The notes beneath the pieces are model-generated. The model saw only the letters and a program-made list of their open reading frames with translations. It ran no database searches and was not told where the DNA came from. This document shows, one piece after another, positions 45,301 through 59,700 of a stretch of DNA of 64,000 bases. Origin of the DNA: Spirodela intermedia (taxonomy: Eukaryota > Streptophyta > Magnoliopsida > Alismatales > Araceae). How positions within the stretch are numbered: position 1 is the first letter of the stretch; each line of letters opens with the position of its first letter. The stretch covers positions 1,302,001 through 1,366,000 of the forward strand of contig LR746272.1 in NCBI GenBank assembly GCA_902729315.2. Reading direction: 5' to 3'. The translations under genes were made by a program, and so were the position numbers.

Positions 45301-48300
45301 CACCTCACAGAGCCATACAAGTACACAGTTCCTTGCCATAGAGCAGTAAGGTCTTAAGCAATGGAAGGAGAAGAAACTGATTGCCATCAAATAAACCCCC
45401 TACTGTCTTATCCCATCATCAACATATGCGTGGAAGGAGCATCCTTCGCATTAATGCTGAGGAGTAAGGTTACCTTCTGGCCATTTCTAATCTATAAAGA
45501 TGTCTACCACAATGGTTATCAAGGAATATCTTACGCAACAAGGCACTGTAGGAGGGCAAGGCATTGGGGTCACATGGTGAGCAGGTCAAAGAGGTGCTGG
45601 CCTCAGTCATATTAGAACCTTGGCAAACTTGTTTGCGACCTTTACCGTCATGTTAGGAGTCAACTCCAAAAATCTACTCTGAGATCACATAAGTCATCAA
45701 TAGAAAAATTGTGAATTAGAACTACGAACTTACCCATACATGCATGAAAAATGCTTCTTTCTGAGAGATCGGTCATTTGATGCACGATCTAAAAGTTGTT
45801 GGGTAAATACGATATTAACGATACTAATCGTTTTATCGGGATATTTTAAAATGGTAACTGCTTCACAAATCAATTTTTTTCATTTTAAATTTGTCCGTAA
45901 CTTGTTAAAGAATATCATTGAATAAAATTAGTTTGACATAAGCTTCCAATTTAGAAAGTGGATACTTGCATATCATGACTTCCAATATACACTACGTTGC
46001 CTAATAATTAAGAAATTAAGACTTTAATGTGCCTTAATTAAATATGTTTCTCACCTGCTTTGGCTCAGTAAAACAAGTAATGCTCTTCAAAGTTTTCTCA
46101 TGATTGATTTCAAATAAAAAAGAACCAAGGTATCACGTCAAAATTACTCGCCCCAATGTAAACCATAAGTATTTAGTTATGGTTTGCTTTTGAGTTTAAA
46201 TGTACGAAGTTTACTGGTTCCTCACATCTATTTATTTGTACAAGAAGGGACAGAATCTTTCACAGTTTGCCTGAGACTAAAGTACTTTGGAATTTGATAA
46301 CGTCAGTAGAGTATTCCTGCATCTTTGAATCAAAAAGTGGAAACATAAATTGAGATGCAAGGAGGAAATTTACACCTTTTAACGTCATATTCAACTCAAT
46401 ATACCTTATCAATTTCAAAATTTTAATCCCAACTTTGTAGTTTGTCAGATATAAATAGAAACAAGGAATTTCAGTGTTTTCATTTATATGCTCGTTTAGT
46501 GTCACATGGTTCAATTTAGGTTTAAATGAATGAATAGGAAATTCAATATTTAATTTTATAGACAGTGGACTTCACAACAACAACATCTATTGTCAACACG
46601 TACGTAATCCTGTTCAGCCATTCCACTATTTCGTATTATATACATGTAAAATACACACTATGAATTTTAATTAGCTTTAATGAGCCTTCAAACGCTTGAA
46701 ATTTGGTTGGATTTAGTTAACCTGCGCAATAGTTCAACCTCAGGTGGATAATTAGCCATTGACTGCTTTGTACTAAAACAAGGGCACTTAAGAAATTGTC
46801 CTGTCTCATGACGTACATCAAACAGTAACAAAATTTACAAACATGGAATCAATCGGACGAACAAATACAGGTTTTATACCAAAAATACTTCAACTCATTT
46901 TGTATAGCCTAAACAAATATAAACTTTATTTCCATCATCCATCTTTAGGAAGAACAATAGTACCACGGAAAAGAATGACTGATGACAGCATCGTGTATGT
47001 CATTCGCTGTGAAATATAATCAAGCCAACACAGAAAAGGGCTTGAGATGATAAAACATGTATAAAAATCAAAATGATACATTTTACTAGCATATGCAGTA
47101 GGAACATAATGTACGGGCAACTAACATTAAGCACGTGTAATAGAAGAGCATTCTGATCCCGACAAACAATTTACCAATCTGACAGGAAAATATAAAATGA
47201 CAGAGAATATCCATTGACCATTTTACAAACGAAAAATTCATAGCTGATGTCTTGCTAATTTTATATATCAAGAGAAAAGAAGAATACATGGTAAGAAATT
47301 CAAAGTGGGAGTTACCTCAAGGACAGGCTTAAGTGTATCTAAATTGCACCCTGTCCTCACATCCATCGTTCCTGGAAATGAACAATCATCACCACCATGC
47401 GAAACTGTGACAAGAATCTGAGAAACGTGGCAGGGCTCTTCCAGATAAATGAAAAGTTCCAGAACATCCGCAGGTGTAGAGGATACCTGAAACCGAAACA
47501 AGAAATGCTATCAAGAGTCTCTATTTTTCTAATGATAAGGGAACCTAACTGTTGTCAGTAAAATTTCTAGGAGAAATGGGTTGTCCAGTCACCCTCCATT
47601 TCCATTTTAGGCAACCACACAATAAAACTGAAACTCCATTCCTTTTTGGAAATTTTGGAACTCTCTTACTGACGTTCTCTTGAGCAGACCATATGCATGC
47701 GTGAACAGCCAGCCAAACTGGTATATGTTAGACCTAAATTCTCAATTGGAGAAGAGTAAAGTGGAAACCAAGACAGAACGAGATCAAAAAATTAAGCAGA
47801 GAAAAGTGATAGAGCTTTACCCATGTTGCGCCTTTCCTCTTGAAACTAAGAAGATTCGGTTCACCCTTCAAACTCGGAAACATGCTACCTAGTGGTTTTA
47901 GAAAACATGAAGGTGGCCTTGATAATACCTATCAATGAACAGAAAAGAAATTCAGCATTCCATTAGCTTAAATATTACAATTTCTACATCAATATTGGCA
48001 ACAATGGACTTATTTATGAGTATTATGGGGAAAATGATGGTTCATCATCCTAACGCCAAGGTCTTGGTTATATGAGCCAACTTCTTTCTAGTGTCTCCCC
48101 TAAAAAGTAACAGTTTGGATATCTCCCACTGTGTATTATGGTCACTGAGGATGAGACACCAGTGACACTACAGATACTTATGAGTGTACCTTTTAGAACC
48201 CCCTTACATATAAGAAGACAATGTTGCACAATGGTGAGGCAGCAATGGCAGGTTACGAATGCCTTGGAGGTTTGGAATGAAAGAACTGGGACTCAAATAG

Positions 48301-51300
48301 AGTCCACTAGGATCAGAATACCAACTGCACTAACTGACAGAGGCTAACTTGTCAACTAAATTAATTAAATATCCTGCCGTATCAACTGCCATCCAATGAA
48401 AGGATGTCATTCTCGATGGATTCATCATGAAGAATAAATAAATAACCTTTAATTAAAGCAAATTATTTGTTACCATTGTCTCAGATAGTCTCTCACCAAA
48501 TAAAAATAAAGAACGAATGATCTAATTACAATTATTTTAGCATGCGCTTAGAAGCTATGGGCGGTGTTAAACCATTGACTAAACATAAAATTTATTGGCA
48601 CTAGACTTTAAAAATCAATTCCAAGGGACGTATACACACCAAACAAAAGATATGAGAATAGGCCTGTCTAAGGGCGAATTTTTGTTTCTCAGCACAAAGA
48701 AAACCTAATATGGTTCTAATCAGACAGAGTACTTTATGATGCTTCACAAAGAAGGAATATTTATTTTTCACCTTTTGTGTGTATAATTTTCTCATGAATG
48801 TCACTAGGCTAAATTAGCACGTGATAAAATTTCCATGGAATGTAAAGTAGATGCTGCTCATAACTTTAGAAGAATCCTTCGGCACATGCCACTTTCGCTT
48901 AAGAGGATTTTGGCATGCTTAATGATTTATTGCAGTAGACAGAAAAGAAAAAAAAATCAGAGTACTAATGTCTACCTGCAAGGGATGAACGGCGACTGAT
49001 GGGAGATGCTTAAACATCCTTATTCCGAGGAACATTTCCCACTGCTTTTGACGTGAACTATCAACAACCACATTTTTGTATCTTCTCTGAAGTGTAATCC
49101 TCACATGCTGTGCAGCAGCAAACTGCTTAAACTTTCCACTGTCATCATTAAATATATTAAGTATCTGATTGTGTGTGGCTTTCGATCCAGTGTAAAGTGT
49201 TGCGTGAATATCACCAGCTAGGAGGAAAAGCTCAGCCAACTGAGTTATTGGATACAATTTTGTTGAATTCTTGAACTGATCAAATGTCATATCAAATCTT
49301 TTCCAGGGCTTGTCAGGACAAGGGTGCTCCCAAGTAGTGGTCCTCGTGTTGTGATCAATATAGAAGGGCTTCCCTGTCACAGCATCAGAACGTTCCTCCC
49401 ATCCTGGGGGTAAAGAACCAGTATACCGTGCATAAGAACCTGACTCTTTATGTCGATTTGTCAGGAAATCAGACATCACATCCTCATCAAGAGAAATCCT
49501 TAATCGTTTACATTGTTCAGCAAAAACTTGAAGGCATCCAAAATAACTAGCAGCATTTGTTCTGTCTAAAGAATCTGCACAATTGAAGCGTATTACCCCG
49601 TTTTGAAGTGTTCTCAAGCAGAAACCACCTTCAACGTCACTAACATGCACAACAGCCCCTTTGCACTTTCTGAGTTGCGGCGGCAAAGGGGAATATGTGC
49701 CTTCACAGAAACCAACACCAATTGTTGGCGATTTGAGATATTTCCAAAAAGTTTCAATTGTCTGCTGCTCCCCTTTCAACCTCACACTAGCATGCCAGTC
49801 AAAGTTGATTAAATGTAACTGAGTGTCAGAGAGTTTTCCACTTGATTTAATGTAATTCAAAGACTCGGAAAAGTGTTCAACTAGGCGGGTTTCTGATTTT
49901 CCTTCCTCGTTTCTAAGCAAATTTACGCATACAATAGGGACCAGAGTTTCTTTTTTCCCCTTAAACGTGGCTAAATCTGAATTCTGTTTATCATATCTTT
50001 TGCTTAATCTCTCATAATACTTCACACTTCCTCGGTAAGGATCTTGGGATGACACGTATATTTCAGCCTCTGCTGCAGTGAGTTTTATCTCAGCACCCCA
50101 CCATATTGGAACAGTACCTCGTCTCCAGATGTAAGAGCTAAAAGGAATATTTTTCCCAGTTCCATCAGAGATCCACACTAACTGCTCACACTCCACTTCA
50201 TTTCCTGTTGAAATTCATTACGTAATTTCAACAAAATGCTAATCATGATAAACTAGTTATTCCTAGCATGCCGCATCACAATAGAAGATTTCCCCAGATG
50301 GAAACTTAAAATCATTGAGGTAACCCAAACAACAGGATAAGAACATCGACCATGGGTACCACGGGTCTACAATGTAGTTGTCCCCATGGAGATAACTAAA
50401 AAATAAATGGACATAAAATAATAATTCTAGTGAAAATTTTAAAAAGGAAGACAGCCGCTAGAAGTCAAGACCACCCACATCTTGAATGCATACAACTAAG
50501 TAATAAAGCTATAATTCGTGTATAACAGAATAATAAATGATGGCCATGCATCAGATTTTTTATTGATATTACTAAATGTTAACTTTATATTTTTTAAGTA
50601 GCCTGCTGTTCACCATGTCCCATGTTAATAGATCATAACATGATTCATCCTTCACATTCCTTCCGGTCAAGAGCGAGGCCTGTCTCATAACAAGTGCACC
50701 CCACTCCTAATGGTATACTAGAACCATCAAGAATTTAAAAGCGAACATATCAGTACTCTAAGACCACGAGCTATTAGTTAGCTGGAAGTCATCTGTATCA
50801 ATACATCTAGGCACATATCGCCAGGATAATTCTATTTAATAGTAAACTAATCTTGTAAAGAATAGCCAGAAAACGAAAACATGAGGACATTCATATAAGG
50901 GAATACAACCAAGGTTCTCAGTTTGACGCCAAACAAAGTTGTCCACTGAGAATAATCATTTTGGTGGTGTTTTGGGCTTCCAACAGTACAACCACAATCA
51001 TCTCATGTTAAGACCATCCAAACAAGTTCTTGCCTCTATTAAACAGAAAAAAGCCAAACATCATACTCTTCAGAGGGACCGTGTCATGTCAAATTCATAG
51101 CTAAGCTGACCATCTATCTGCCCTAAGAGCAAGAGCTTGGAAAAACGGGTGCCAGCAGTTCGATTGAAACTCGGAATGAGTTCGGTGAATACTTGGGCTT
51201 TTGGCCACCGATGAAAGGAAGATTCCCAGTCATGTAATTAAAAATCCATTGAGAAATAATTGACGAATGAAACTGACAACCAGAGAGCCCACATCAATGA

Positions 51301-54300
51301 TGATTAGCACTGGGAATTCTAATATACAGCAGCTAATTTGAAGTTACAGGTTTAACTAGGCGAGGAAGTAATTGAAAATAATATGGTTATTCCATAACCA
51401 TATTCACCGTATTTGTCAAAACATTAGTTGAGAACAGATCTATGACCTGCGCTGAAGCATGCATTCAGGCCTCGAGCAAGGTACCGAGTTCCTGGATGAA
51501 GCCTGCTTCTCCGTGCGGTCAGTGCCACCATCTCTTCAAATTGAACTGTTCCACCGAAACTTCTGCACTCTGCAAAGCCCTATACATACTAATTATACAA
51601 GGAAGAAAGAAAACACAGAAAGGCATCGTATTGTGAGTAAAGAATAATACTCCACTAAAATGGAAGGTCAATGCAAAGACATGAGCTCCACTAAAATTTT
51701 TAAGGACTAGAACACCTAGAACTTCAACAAAAACGGAAAACACACATATAACACAATATACTCATACAAAACCAAGATTAGCCTTGAAACCCTGCATAAC
51801 ATCCGATGTCCTTAAAGATAGAAAGTATAGATCAGTAACCAATTGTCAGGCAGAGAATTGTCGAAGCTACACGGCCATTGTATCAGATATCAATTGCCAT
51901 CTAACAAGCAACCAAGCATTTCAAGGCCCCAGATGAGATTTTTGGCAGGCAGGCCTATGTTTCTTAAAAATGATATTTGATTGCTTCATCCTTGATTAAT
52001 TTTCCATGTCATCAAATGTGTACACCATACAATACACTTGACTCTAGGTTATGATGCAAAAGCTTGCCATCCAAACATACAAGTAGCACTATCTAGTCAT
52101 GGAATAAAATCAAGTTTTGGATACTGCCCAAGTTCAGACACCTAATCAGCATGAGCCTCACCAGCACCCAAACTAGTTTAGGCTCAATCATAGCAGTCAA
52201 GATGGGTACATACCATAGGAATACAATTAATAGACTCTAATGCCATGCAAATGGATCAGGTCAGTCAATGTTGTGAGGACAATGAAATCTACACCCTCAG
52301 ACTTTTGAATCAAATTGGGGCACTGGTTTGGGGATAGTTTATTTATTCCTACGTGTGTACATGTATAAATCCCAAGAGACCCTGGGTTTTGGTATTTTTT
52401 CCTGGTTGCCTACGTGTCTACATTAATATATATATATATATTGTTTATAATTTATCATATGTGTACTGGGGATGATCTGCTCTAAATCAAAATCTGGAGT
52501 AAGATTAGAAAAAGATAAAAAAATCCAAATTAAAAAAAAAACTATGCAATAAAAAGGTCACATTTACAGTAGTGTGTACCTAATAATATTCAGAGGTCTT
52601 AGTCAATAAAGACATTAGTCCCATGAAGATCCCAATCAGATTGGACCACCAAATCCGAGGGAAAGGCTCAATTTAAAACGTGATGGTTGTTTTTTTTAGT
52701 TACAAGGTTACAGTAAGCAGAAAAATTTAGTGTTGGACTTTTTCACAAATTAATTTCCAATAATCCCAGCGGTACACCATATCACCCAAACTACCCCTGA
52801 TTCAATGGGAGGCTGGGTACCTGACAGTAACTAGCAATGGCAAATACAAAGCGGCAGGTGGCAGAGAACTTTTGTTTCTTTCCTCCTTCCGCTCTATGCT
52901 TGTGTGTTATGAGCTTCTCTTCACTGTTCTCATCTGGCCAAAGATCCACTCAGGAACTAGCCAATCAAGGAATGATTGGCCAACTTCCGGAAAGCTGCAG
53001 ATTTCTTTTCAGTTTTCTGGGGATTGCATTCCCCCGTCAACATAAAAGAGTTTAATGCCTTTTTCTGAGAACCATGGATTGAACACTCCCGTATGCCGAC
53101 CAATGCATTGGTTCCTTATGAAATCATTTGAACCGAACCTTCATATATGAGGGGCACCAGTAGAAGCCAGCCTCCAGCAGATGTCACCCCTGAATAGTGG
53201 ACGAGCATCGGTATGGAAACTGTGTAATTTGCACAATCGTCACCAAACTGGATAACTTGGATGGCATTTTAACCAGATGATCTATATTCAGTAATTGGCA
53301 AGTTTTTCAACTTTTCCTTTTCGCTGAGGTTGTGGGGGAAGGAGGGAGAAGGATAGCGAAGAAGATGATGAGGTAGGAGGAAGAAATTTAGAACACATGC
53401 TACCTAGATTCTCCTCTAAAAATATTTGGCGATTTTTATGCCACAATTAGGTATATAGTGGTCATACAAACATTTTATTGATCACGTCGGCCATGATATA
53501 GCCAACATTGGATGGGGAGGGTCGATCAAAGAATTTCGTCGCTTGTGGCCTCTTTTCCATGCCTCCCTAAAGACTATTTGAACAGAGAGAAACAAGCATT
53601 GTGGATTTTGACAAGATAAAAATGTGGCCGAGGTTTTTGTAACAGAGGAAGCAAGCGGTTCTATTATTTTGGGTTTTTTTAGCTTTATTTCTACCTTACA
53701 CCAGGTTGGTGTAAGACACAACTGATGTATAAGAGATGTTTAGAGAGTTCATAGTCCATGCTAGTATATTTTCTTTTTATCTTACTTATTTTAAGATCAT
53801 ATAAATTTTATAAAATGTTTCGAATATTGCTCATGCAAACGAATTAACACAACATTAGCCACACAAATCATTTGAGCCACCAAAAGGATCACTCGTCTAA
53901 AATCGCTTGGGTTTACACAATAAAGACATCCATGTCCATGGAAAACAAGAAATTGGGAAATTGAAGGAGGGACAAGAAATTGGGAAATTGAAAATTTGAA
54001 AAAGAAAAATCTTTCAACACATAGCTCCATGAACTTTCTGAGTTCAACCAGTCCCACACTGATTCATGTAACTCTCACTGAGCCAAACCTTATGTAGATC
54101 AGGATTTAGGAAGTACAAAAAACTATCCAAACTCTACGAGTTAATTCGTCTTACTGGGTTAGTATAACGTTACCCAAAGACAAAGATCTAAATATCTGAC
54201 AAGTGCCTTCTAACGGATATCTATCTGTACAGGTTATGACCCACAGAAACTACTATATTCAAGGATATTGCACAAAAGCTTATTCTTTGTTCACTAAAAA

Positions 54301-54305
54301 AAAGT

Positions 54306-54336
<31 letters not shown>

Positions 54337-55778
54337 AAAGTTGCAGAAGAAAAAGGACAAAATACCTGCAGCAGAATGACACAATGATGCGCCAGTCCAA
54401 TATCTTTGAAAGGTTTCGACAAAAATTCATTCCAAACGAATTCGCCATCGGGATTCTCTAAGGGCATTCGGCTTGGAAATGGACGTGTGATGTCTCTTGT
54501 TTCACAAAAATAATGCTTTCCATCAATGTCAACATCAGTCAGGTCCTGAATATTCTTTAATTCCCCCTTACCCTGAGGTTGAGCATATTGAAGTGGAACC
54601 CTAACCCATTGACTTTCTGCAACTGTATATACACATCCACCACCAGGGAGATTTGGAATTGTAGCCTCCAGTTTTGTTGCAACTAAAAGCAGCCCAAAAC
54701 AACCTAACGCAGCATAACCAAGTATTGCACTTGCATAAACTACGTTCTTACAGACCCATCTTGATCCATCTGTTACATATTTCAAAGCTTCCTCTTCAGA
54801 AATAAAAACTTCATGCCCAAGCTTTCCTCGGTATTGTAATGACCCAGTCGTAGGATCAATATATATAACCTGGGTGTCATTCCTGGTTGATAAGCTGACA
54901 ATAATGTAAACTTCACTGCTTTCCAAAACCACCACAATAATAGATGTATCCCTTGAAGGATTATCTGTGAAAAAAAAGAAAAAAACTTACGCATTCCAAT
55001 ACAGGATGTGGAGTCAAAAGAGATGAATCAAAAAACGCAATGTTAAAGAAAAAATAAAAACGGAGGAACTGACACTGTGATGACATCGAATTATGGAAGA
55101 GATTTGGTAGACGATCACATTTAAGCGTCTTCATTTAATAAAAAAAAATCATTTAAAATTCCTTCCTTGAAATGACTGCAATCAAACCGCATGGACTGTG
55201 ATATTTCTTTTTTGTACGTTTACATTGAGTCATCAACCTTCGTTTCAGAGAATCAGTTTGGATGTTGGATTTGTCAATACGGGGAATAAGCCAATTTTAG
55301 GCATGACTACATTTCTATTAAGGAGAAATACAGAGAAAAATCCAGTTCCAGGTTAGTCGTTTTATTGCAGACATTTGGCTACTCGATTTGTGAGAAATAC
55401 AGAGCAAAAGCCAATCTCCTGGGTCATTTTCTACTGATTTAATAAAACTACACTGAACTTTAAGTTTGCAGACTTTGCCAATCTTAATGTTTGGGAAAAT
55501 GGTACTGCACATCCTGGCTTCAATTATTACAGGTCTATAGCGAATTCAAATGATGCTCGCCGTTGCAAACTTCTTCTCAATCGTAATAAATCTTATAGCC
55601 CGTTATTATGTCTCCTTATGAACCCATAATCGGGCATAATTTTCCAGCATGTGGAAAATTTGAACTCTCCGCTTTTCGGACTCGAGGAGGGTGGACGCGA
55701 CGTCAGACGAAGCGGATCCGCCAGAGACGAAAGAGAATTATCGGTGCCAGGCTTACCTTGAGTCCCCGAGACTCCCAT
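36309..55778 (-). CDS. SAC9: SAC9-type phosphoinositide phosphatase with WW domain (tandem copy A, complete), 13 exons, 1642 aa
   Basis: The exons, in order of transcription, are 55778-55757, 54964-54366, 51579-51447, 50204-48976, 47928-47821, 47486-47316, 44306-44064, 43146-42673, 40536-39724, 38072-37875, 37560-37129, 37048-36815 and 36581-36309, totalling 4929 nt. The N-terminal SAC domain includes [35 protein letters not shown] and the active-site CADSLDRTN (Cys460, Arg466: the C-x5-R motif intact). A WW domain follows at about residues 516-547 ([20 protein letters not shown]). A Cys-rich stretch lies near 1124-1136 ([14 protein letters not shown]), with FICRLCC further on. The C-terminus carries [11 protein letters not shown] and [12 protein letters not shown]. 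Arabidopsis SAC9 (about 1630 aa) controls PtdIns(4,5)P2 and stress signalling. A partial tandem copy lies immediately upstream. The 22-nt first coding exon is the least certain part. Confidence 0.95.
40537..42672 (-). other. SAC9 copy A intron 8
   Basis: This 2.1-kb AT-rich intron corresponds to the intron that in copy B is 4.5 kb and carries a copia remnant. Here I found no coding remnant; a weak ATGGTATCTCAGA match to a copia primer-binding site near 41117 is not supported by flanking protein. Confidence 0.6.
44307..47315 (-). other. SAC9 copy A intron 6
   Basis: This 3-kb AT-rich intron contains short open frames (45000-45326 on the minus strand, 45361-45615 on the plus strand) without recognisable domains. 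I see nothing else to report in it. Confidence 0.55.
53945..53991. repeat. Short tandem direct repeat (27-bp period)
   Basis: ACAAGAAATTGGGAAATTGA appears at about 53945 and again at about 53972, separated by AGGAGGG. Confidence 0.8.
54305..54332. repeat. TA microsatellite in SAC9 copy A intron 2
   Basis: About 14 uninterrupted TA units lie about 35 bp inside the intron from the donor of exon 2. Confidence 0.95.
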
Positions 55779-56712
55779 TGGATATTATCCTCAGTAGATT
55801 CACCCTTTACGGATCAGCCACAAACGATAATTGTTCGTAACAAGACATAGGAAATCCCATCGGCAGAGAGATGACGCACTTTCGCTTCACCCTCTCCAGA
55901 CGGATCGTCGAACAGCCCGGGTGAGGAGCTGCACGCCGGAACCACGAAGAGGGCGGAAGCAGGGAAGCAGTAGTTCTGGAGGGGAAGTGATCCTGAGATC
56001 GACGGGGAGTCGACAACAAGACAGTAGTTCCGTCAAGAACGCCTGCCCGACCGAAATCTTCTGAAAGCGGATCTTTCCGTGGCCGAGCTATGAGGGACGA
56101 ACCGCGCCGTCTGCGGTTCCTGCCTAACGATATATGACTTCACAAAATCACCCCGCAACCAAAAATATGTAAAATCTTACCATTTCTGACTTGGACAAAA
56201 TACCGAGTATTTTCAGTAAAAAAAAAAACCGGTAAACCGGTAAAATAACCTCCTCCAATCTTCCGAATAATAAAATCGATAATCAATACAAGTAAGGTTT
56301 TATAAAAAAATAGAATTAACTTGTAAATAAAATAATTTATTTTAGTCACCCTCCACATCCATAATTAAGATGCCACAGAGGTTCCTAGTGTATGGATTTT
56401 TTTCTAAAAAAAGGGCATTAAATACCTTAACAGGTAAACCATATGAGCCTCGTTTTCCTAAATTAACCATTAAAGTACAATAAAAAAACTCTAACCTTGA
56501 ATATTGTGGATATTTTCTTTCACATATAGTTTTTATCATTTTTACCATATCAAGATCATCTGATTTGATCGCCATCCAGGGGAAAACCCATAGCCTCTCT
56601 CACAGGGCCATTCCACCCTGAGATACTAAAAAAAGAAGGAAAAAGCAACCTGGTGCCCATACAATCACATAATCATTGTCAATCGAGAATCAGTTCATAA
56701 TGGGTCTTCCCC
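55779..56712. other. Spacer between the two SAC9 copies
   Basis: This 934-bp stretch must hold the promoter and leader of copy A and the 3' end of copy B. A TATA-like CATATATCG on the minus strand near 56130 is the only core-promoter candidate I see. ACCGGTAAACCGGTAA near 56230 is a short direct repeat. I see no gene here. Confidence 0.5.
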
Positions 56713-59700
56713 TCAGACCGCGGAGAGGGCAGTTAATCTTCCAAGCTGGGCTGGGTCGGCGTAGTAGTACAGTCTAACTCTGTTGCCCGACATAGCCAGC
56801 CCCGAGGCTACAGGGCGGAACTCGTCCTGCTCTGTCGGATCATCGGCGAAGCCGGTGACATCTCCGAGTAACTTGAAGACGACGACTCGGGCTTGGATAG
56901 CCCTTGGGAAGTCGAAGTACATGGCCGTGCCCACACGGGCCTGCGGCAAGCGATATTCCCCCACCCTAACCGGTGACCCGTTGTCCTGGGAAGATCGCCA
57001 AAAGCGCCATCGCCAATCAGAACGAGAAAGAGACAATATTGATGGCATCTGCAGGTTCAGAGGTAACTAAAGGGGGTAGGTACCTTCACCGCGGAAACTT
57101 GGACGTATAAGACTGGTGGGTAAATGCTGCTGTCTTCCAAGTATTTGAAGGAAGGATCCCATTTGTCCATGTCCATGGAAGAAGGTGAGTGGGCGACTCT
57201 TCGTTTTATTATACTGAAGGCATCCAGGCGAAATCCTGCGAGGGGAGGTGTGGCCGGCGACAGATACTGCTCCAGGATGAGATCATTCCCAGTCAACCTC
57301 TCTGTTTCAACCGGGACCTGCGGGGATTGGGACAGAAAGTTTTTCGTTGAGAAAAAAAAAAAAAAACCCATTTTTTCATTGAAGAGAGTAGGAGATTCGC
57401 ACCCTGAATCGACCCAGCTTTGGGGATCTTTCCGACCAGGAATTGGCGTTCATGTTGTCGAGTCCCTGCGATGAATCGACCCTCTGTTCTTTCACCAAGC
57501 GGCTTCCAAACACTATAAGACGTTTGGCGTGGATGCGTGGGTCGCTTCCCACAGCAGCCTCACTGAAAGAACCACCTGCAGGGGGCTGCGAGAAGGGATC
57601 ATCTAGAGAGAGAAGATTGTACTCTCTCTCTAGGTTAACAGAACTTGTCCCGGCCTTCTGGAGAGTCAATGTAACCCATATGATTCGGCATCGAACAGGA
57701 TTCCGAAACTGGAACTTGACGTGTCTAGGAGTATCTCTATCACGGCCAGGGTGTTCGGGCCCATGAAGCTCAGAGGCCGCGCTTAGTGACTGCAAGTTCC
57801 ATTTTCCAATGAATGAGCGTTCTTCCCTATTTATCTTCTCGCCGGCCCATATATTTACCTGCAAAGCATCAAATTCATCAAAATGCACCACGGAGAGATG
57901 CTGTAAATGGGCATTCAAGACACAGCACAGAGATACTTTGAACAGTTAGGAAATAGGAACAAGAGGGGCTGGTAGAAGAAGCTTACGAGAGGAAGATCGA
58001 AGGCTGAATAGCCACAGGAACTGACGAGCAAGATGACACCGGAGACGTCAGACAGAGTTCCAAGAACGATGGAGAATTCCACGCTCGAGCAGCCACGAGG
58101 AGCTCTCCAGTATGAGTGCAATGCCCCAAAATACAAGGGGCTGAGCAGTGACAATACTGGCTCTGAACCCACTTCTGTTTCAACCTGCCGCCGCACAAGG
58201 GAAATTATAAATGAAAAAGGTCAAGAAAATATTCATTAAAGGATTACAACGTCTTCCTTAGATTCAGGAGCTCAACCAGGTCCAAGGAAAAAGGATATAT
58301 ATATATATATATATAATATGCTAGAAACTAAAATAATAAAAGACATGCTTAGATATGTAAGATGGTTGTATGGAGTTGGGAACAGGCGAACAACACATAA
58401 GTGCTTACGGGTTCTTGAATCTTTATTAAATATGCTTGAAGAAAATAAGGTGGGGGTAGAGAAGACTGGTTAGATGTTTTCTATATCAGTAAACTTAGGT
58501 CAATCAAGCATTATTATGTGGTCGTTTAATCATTCTGTTCATCAACAGTGCTGCGGGAAACTATCTTTTTCTCATTCATAAGGTAAGAAAAGGGACCAGC
58601 CAGGGATTCGGATTCATACCGAATGTAAAAAGCTCGCATATGGAAACTCTGCTAGAGACTCTTTCTGATTCAGTAACGTTCGTAACCATTTGTTGCTCCT
58701 ATCATATTCTCCAGAGCTTTGATTTGCCTCAGTTTCGGAGCCTGCAAGCTGGCCCAGAGCTCCACGTGCTGCAGAATCAGCACGATCTCGTCTTCGTAAA
58801 CTGGTTAAGGTTCTTACATAATCCACATACAATGCATAAATTATCTCCTCGTTACAGCAGATTTTACAGATAAATCCATCTGGAGGAACTGGACCATAGG
58901 AACCCTCACTACGGCCACCATGGCTTGATCCACTCTGGCTTGAAGAACCCGATAACCTTTTGTTCTCTCTTGAGTTATAGCCAGCAAGCAATGTAGCTCC
59001 TTTCCCAGCACAGCATACTACACAAGACCTTTTTCCGCAGAAAAAGCATACAATTAACGATGGTTTACTTTGATTGGAGGGTTTTGACGAAGGTAGTTTT
59101 TCTGCTGCTTGTGCTGCACAGCGGACTTCACAACCAGAACCGATGCAGTTATCTCCATTCACATTTAAGTTCCAAAAGTCAATACCAATGTGGTCAGCGG
59201 TATCAAGACCAATAGAAGCAACAATCTTGTCCTCAAATGCAGAATGTGCCAGCCATGCAAGAATATCTGCTGATTTGGATAACTTTAATAAGTCAAAATC
59301 ATTGACTAAACGATTTGGATCAATAGTATCAGGATTGACTTCAATTGAGCGCAAGGCTCTATCTCTATCAGCGGCAGAAAGACCAGCTCCAAGGCGTTTA
59401 ATCTCAAGCTTCATTGCATCTTCATAGTCCAATTCGTGCTTCTAAGAATAAAATACACAAAATCATCAATACACAGATGACCTTCCAGGAGGCAAAAAAT
59501 TGAAACGCTCCATCATACAATATCAAAATGGGAACCTAAGGTTAAGTAATTATCATGGTGCAATATTAGACAACTTGAAAAGATATAAACTTGCGAGAAA
59601 ACATTTGTTCGAGAGCCAATCGTTTCTGTATTTCAACTACCCAAAAGTACTCGTCAACAATCAGCAAGAGAGTCTTAGATTAAAGACATAACAGATTTAA

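Larger units (their letters stand above)
51580..54365 (-). other. SAC9 copy A intron 2
   Basis: This is a 2.8-kb AT-rich intron. It contains a small direct repeat, ACAAGAAATTGGGAAATTGA, at about 53945 and again 27 bp on, plus a TA microsatellite at 54305-54332 close to the donor. Confidence 0.65.

Noticed and set aside
45000-45615. Two open frames in SAC9 copy A intron 6
   Set aside because: They show no domain, no splice connection in phase to SAC9 exons, and composition like the surrounding intron.
48138-48347. Plus-strand open frame in a SAC9 intron
   Set aside because: It is short and featureless, and lies between SAC9 exons 4 and 5 on the opposite strand.
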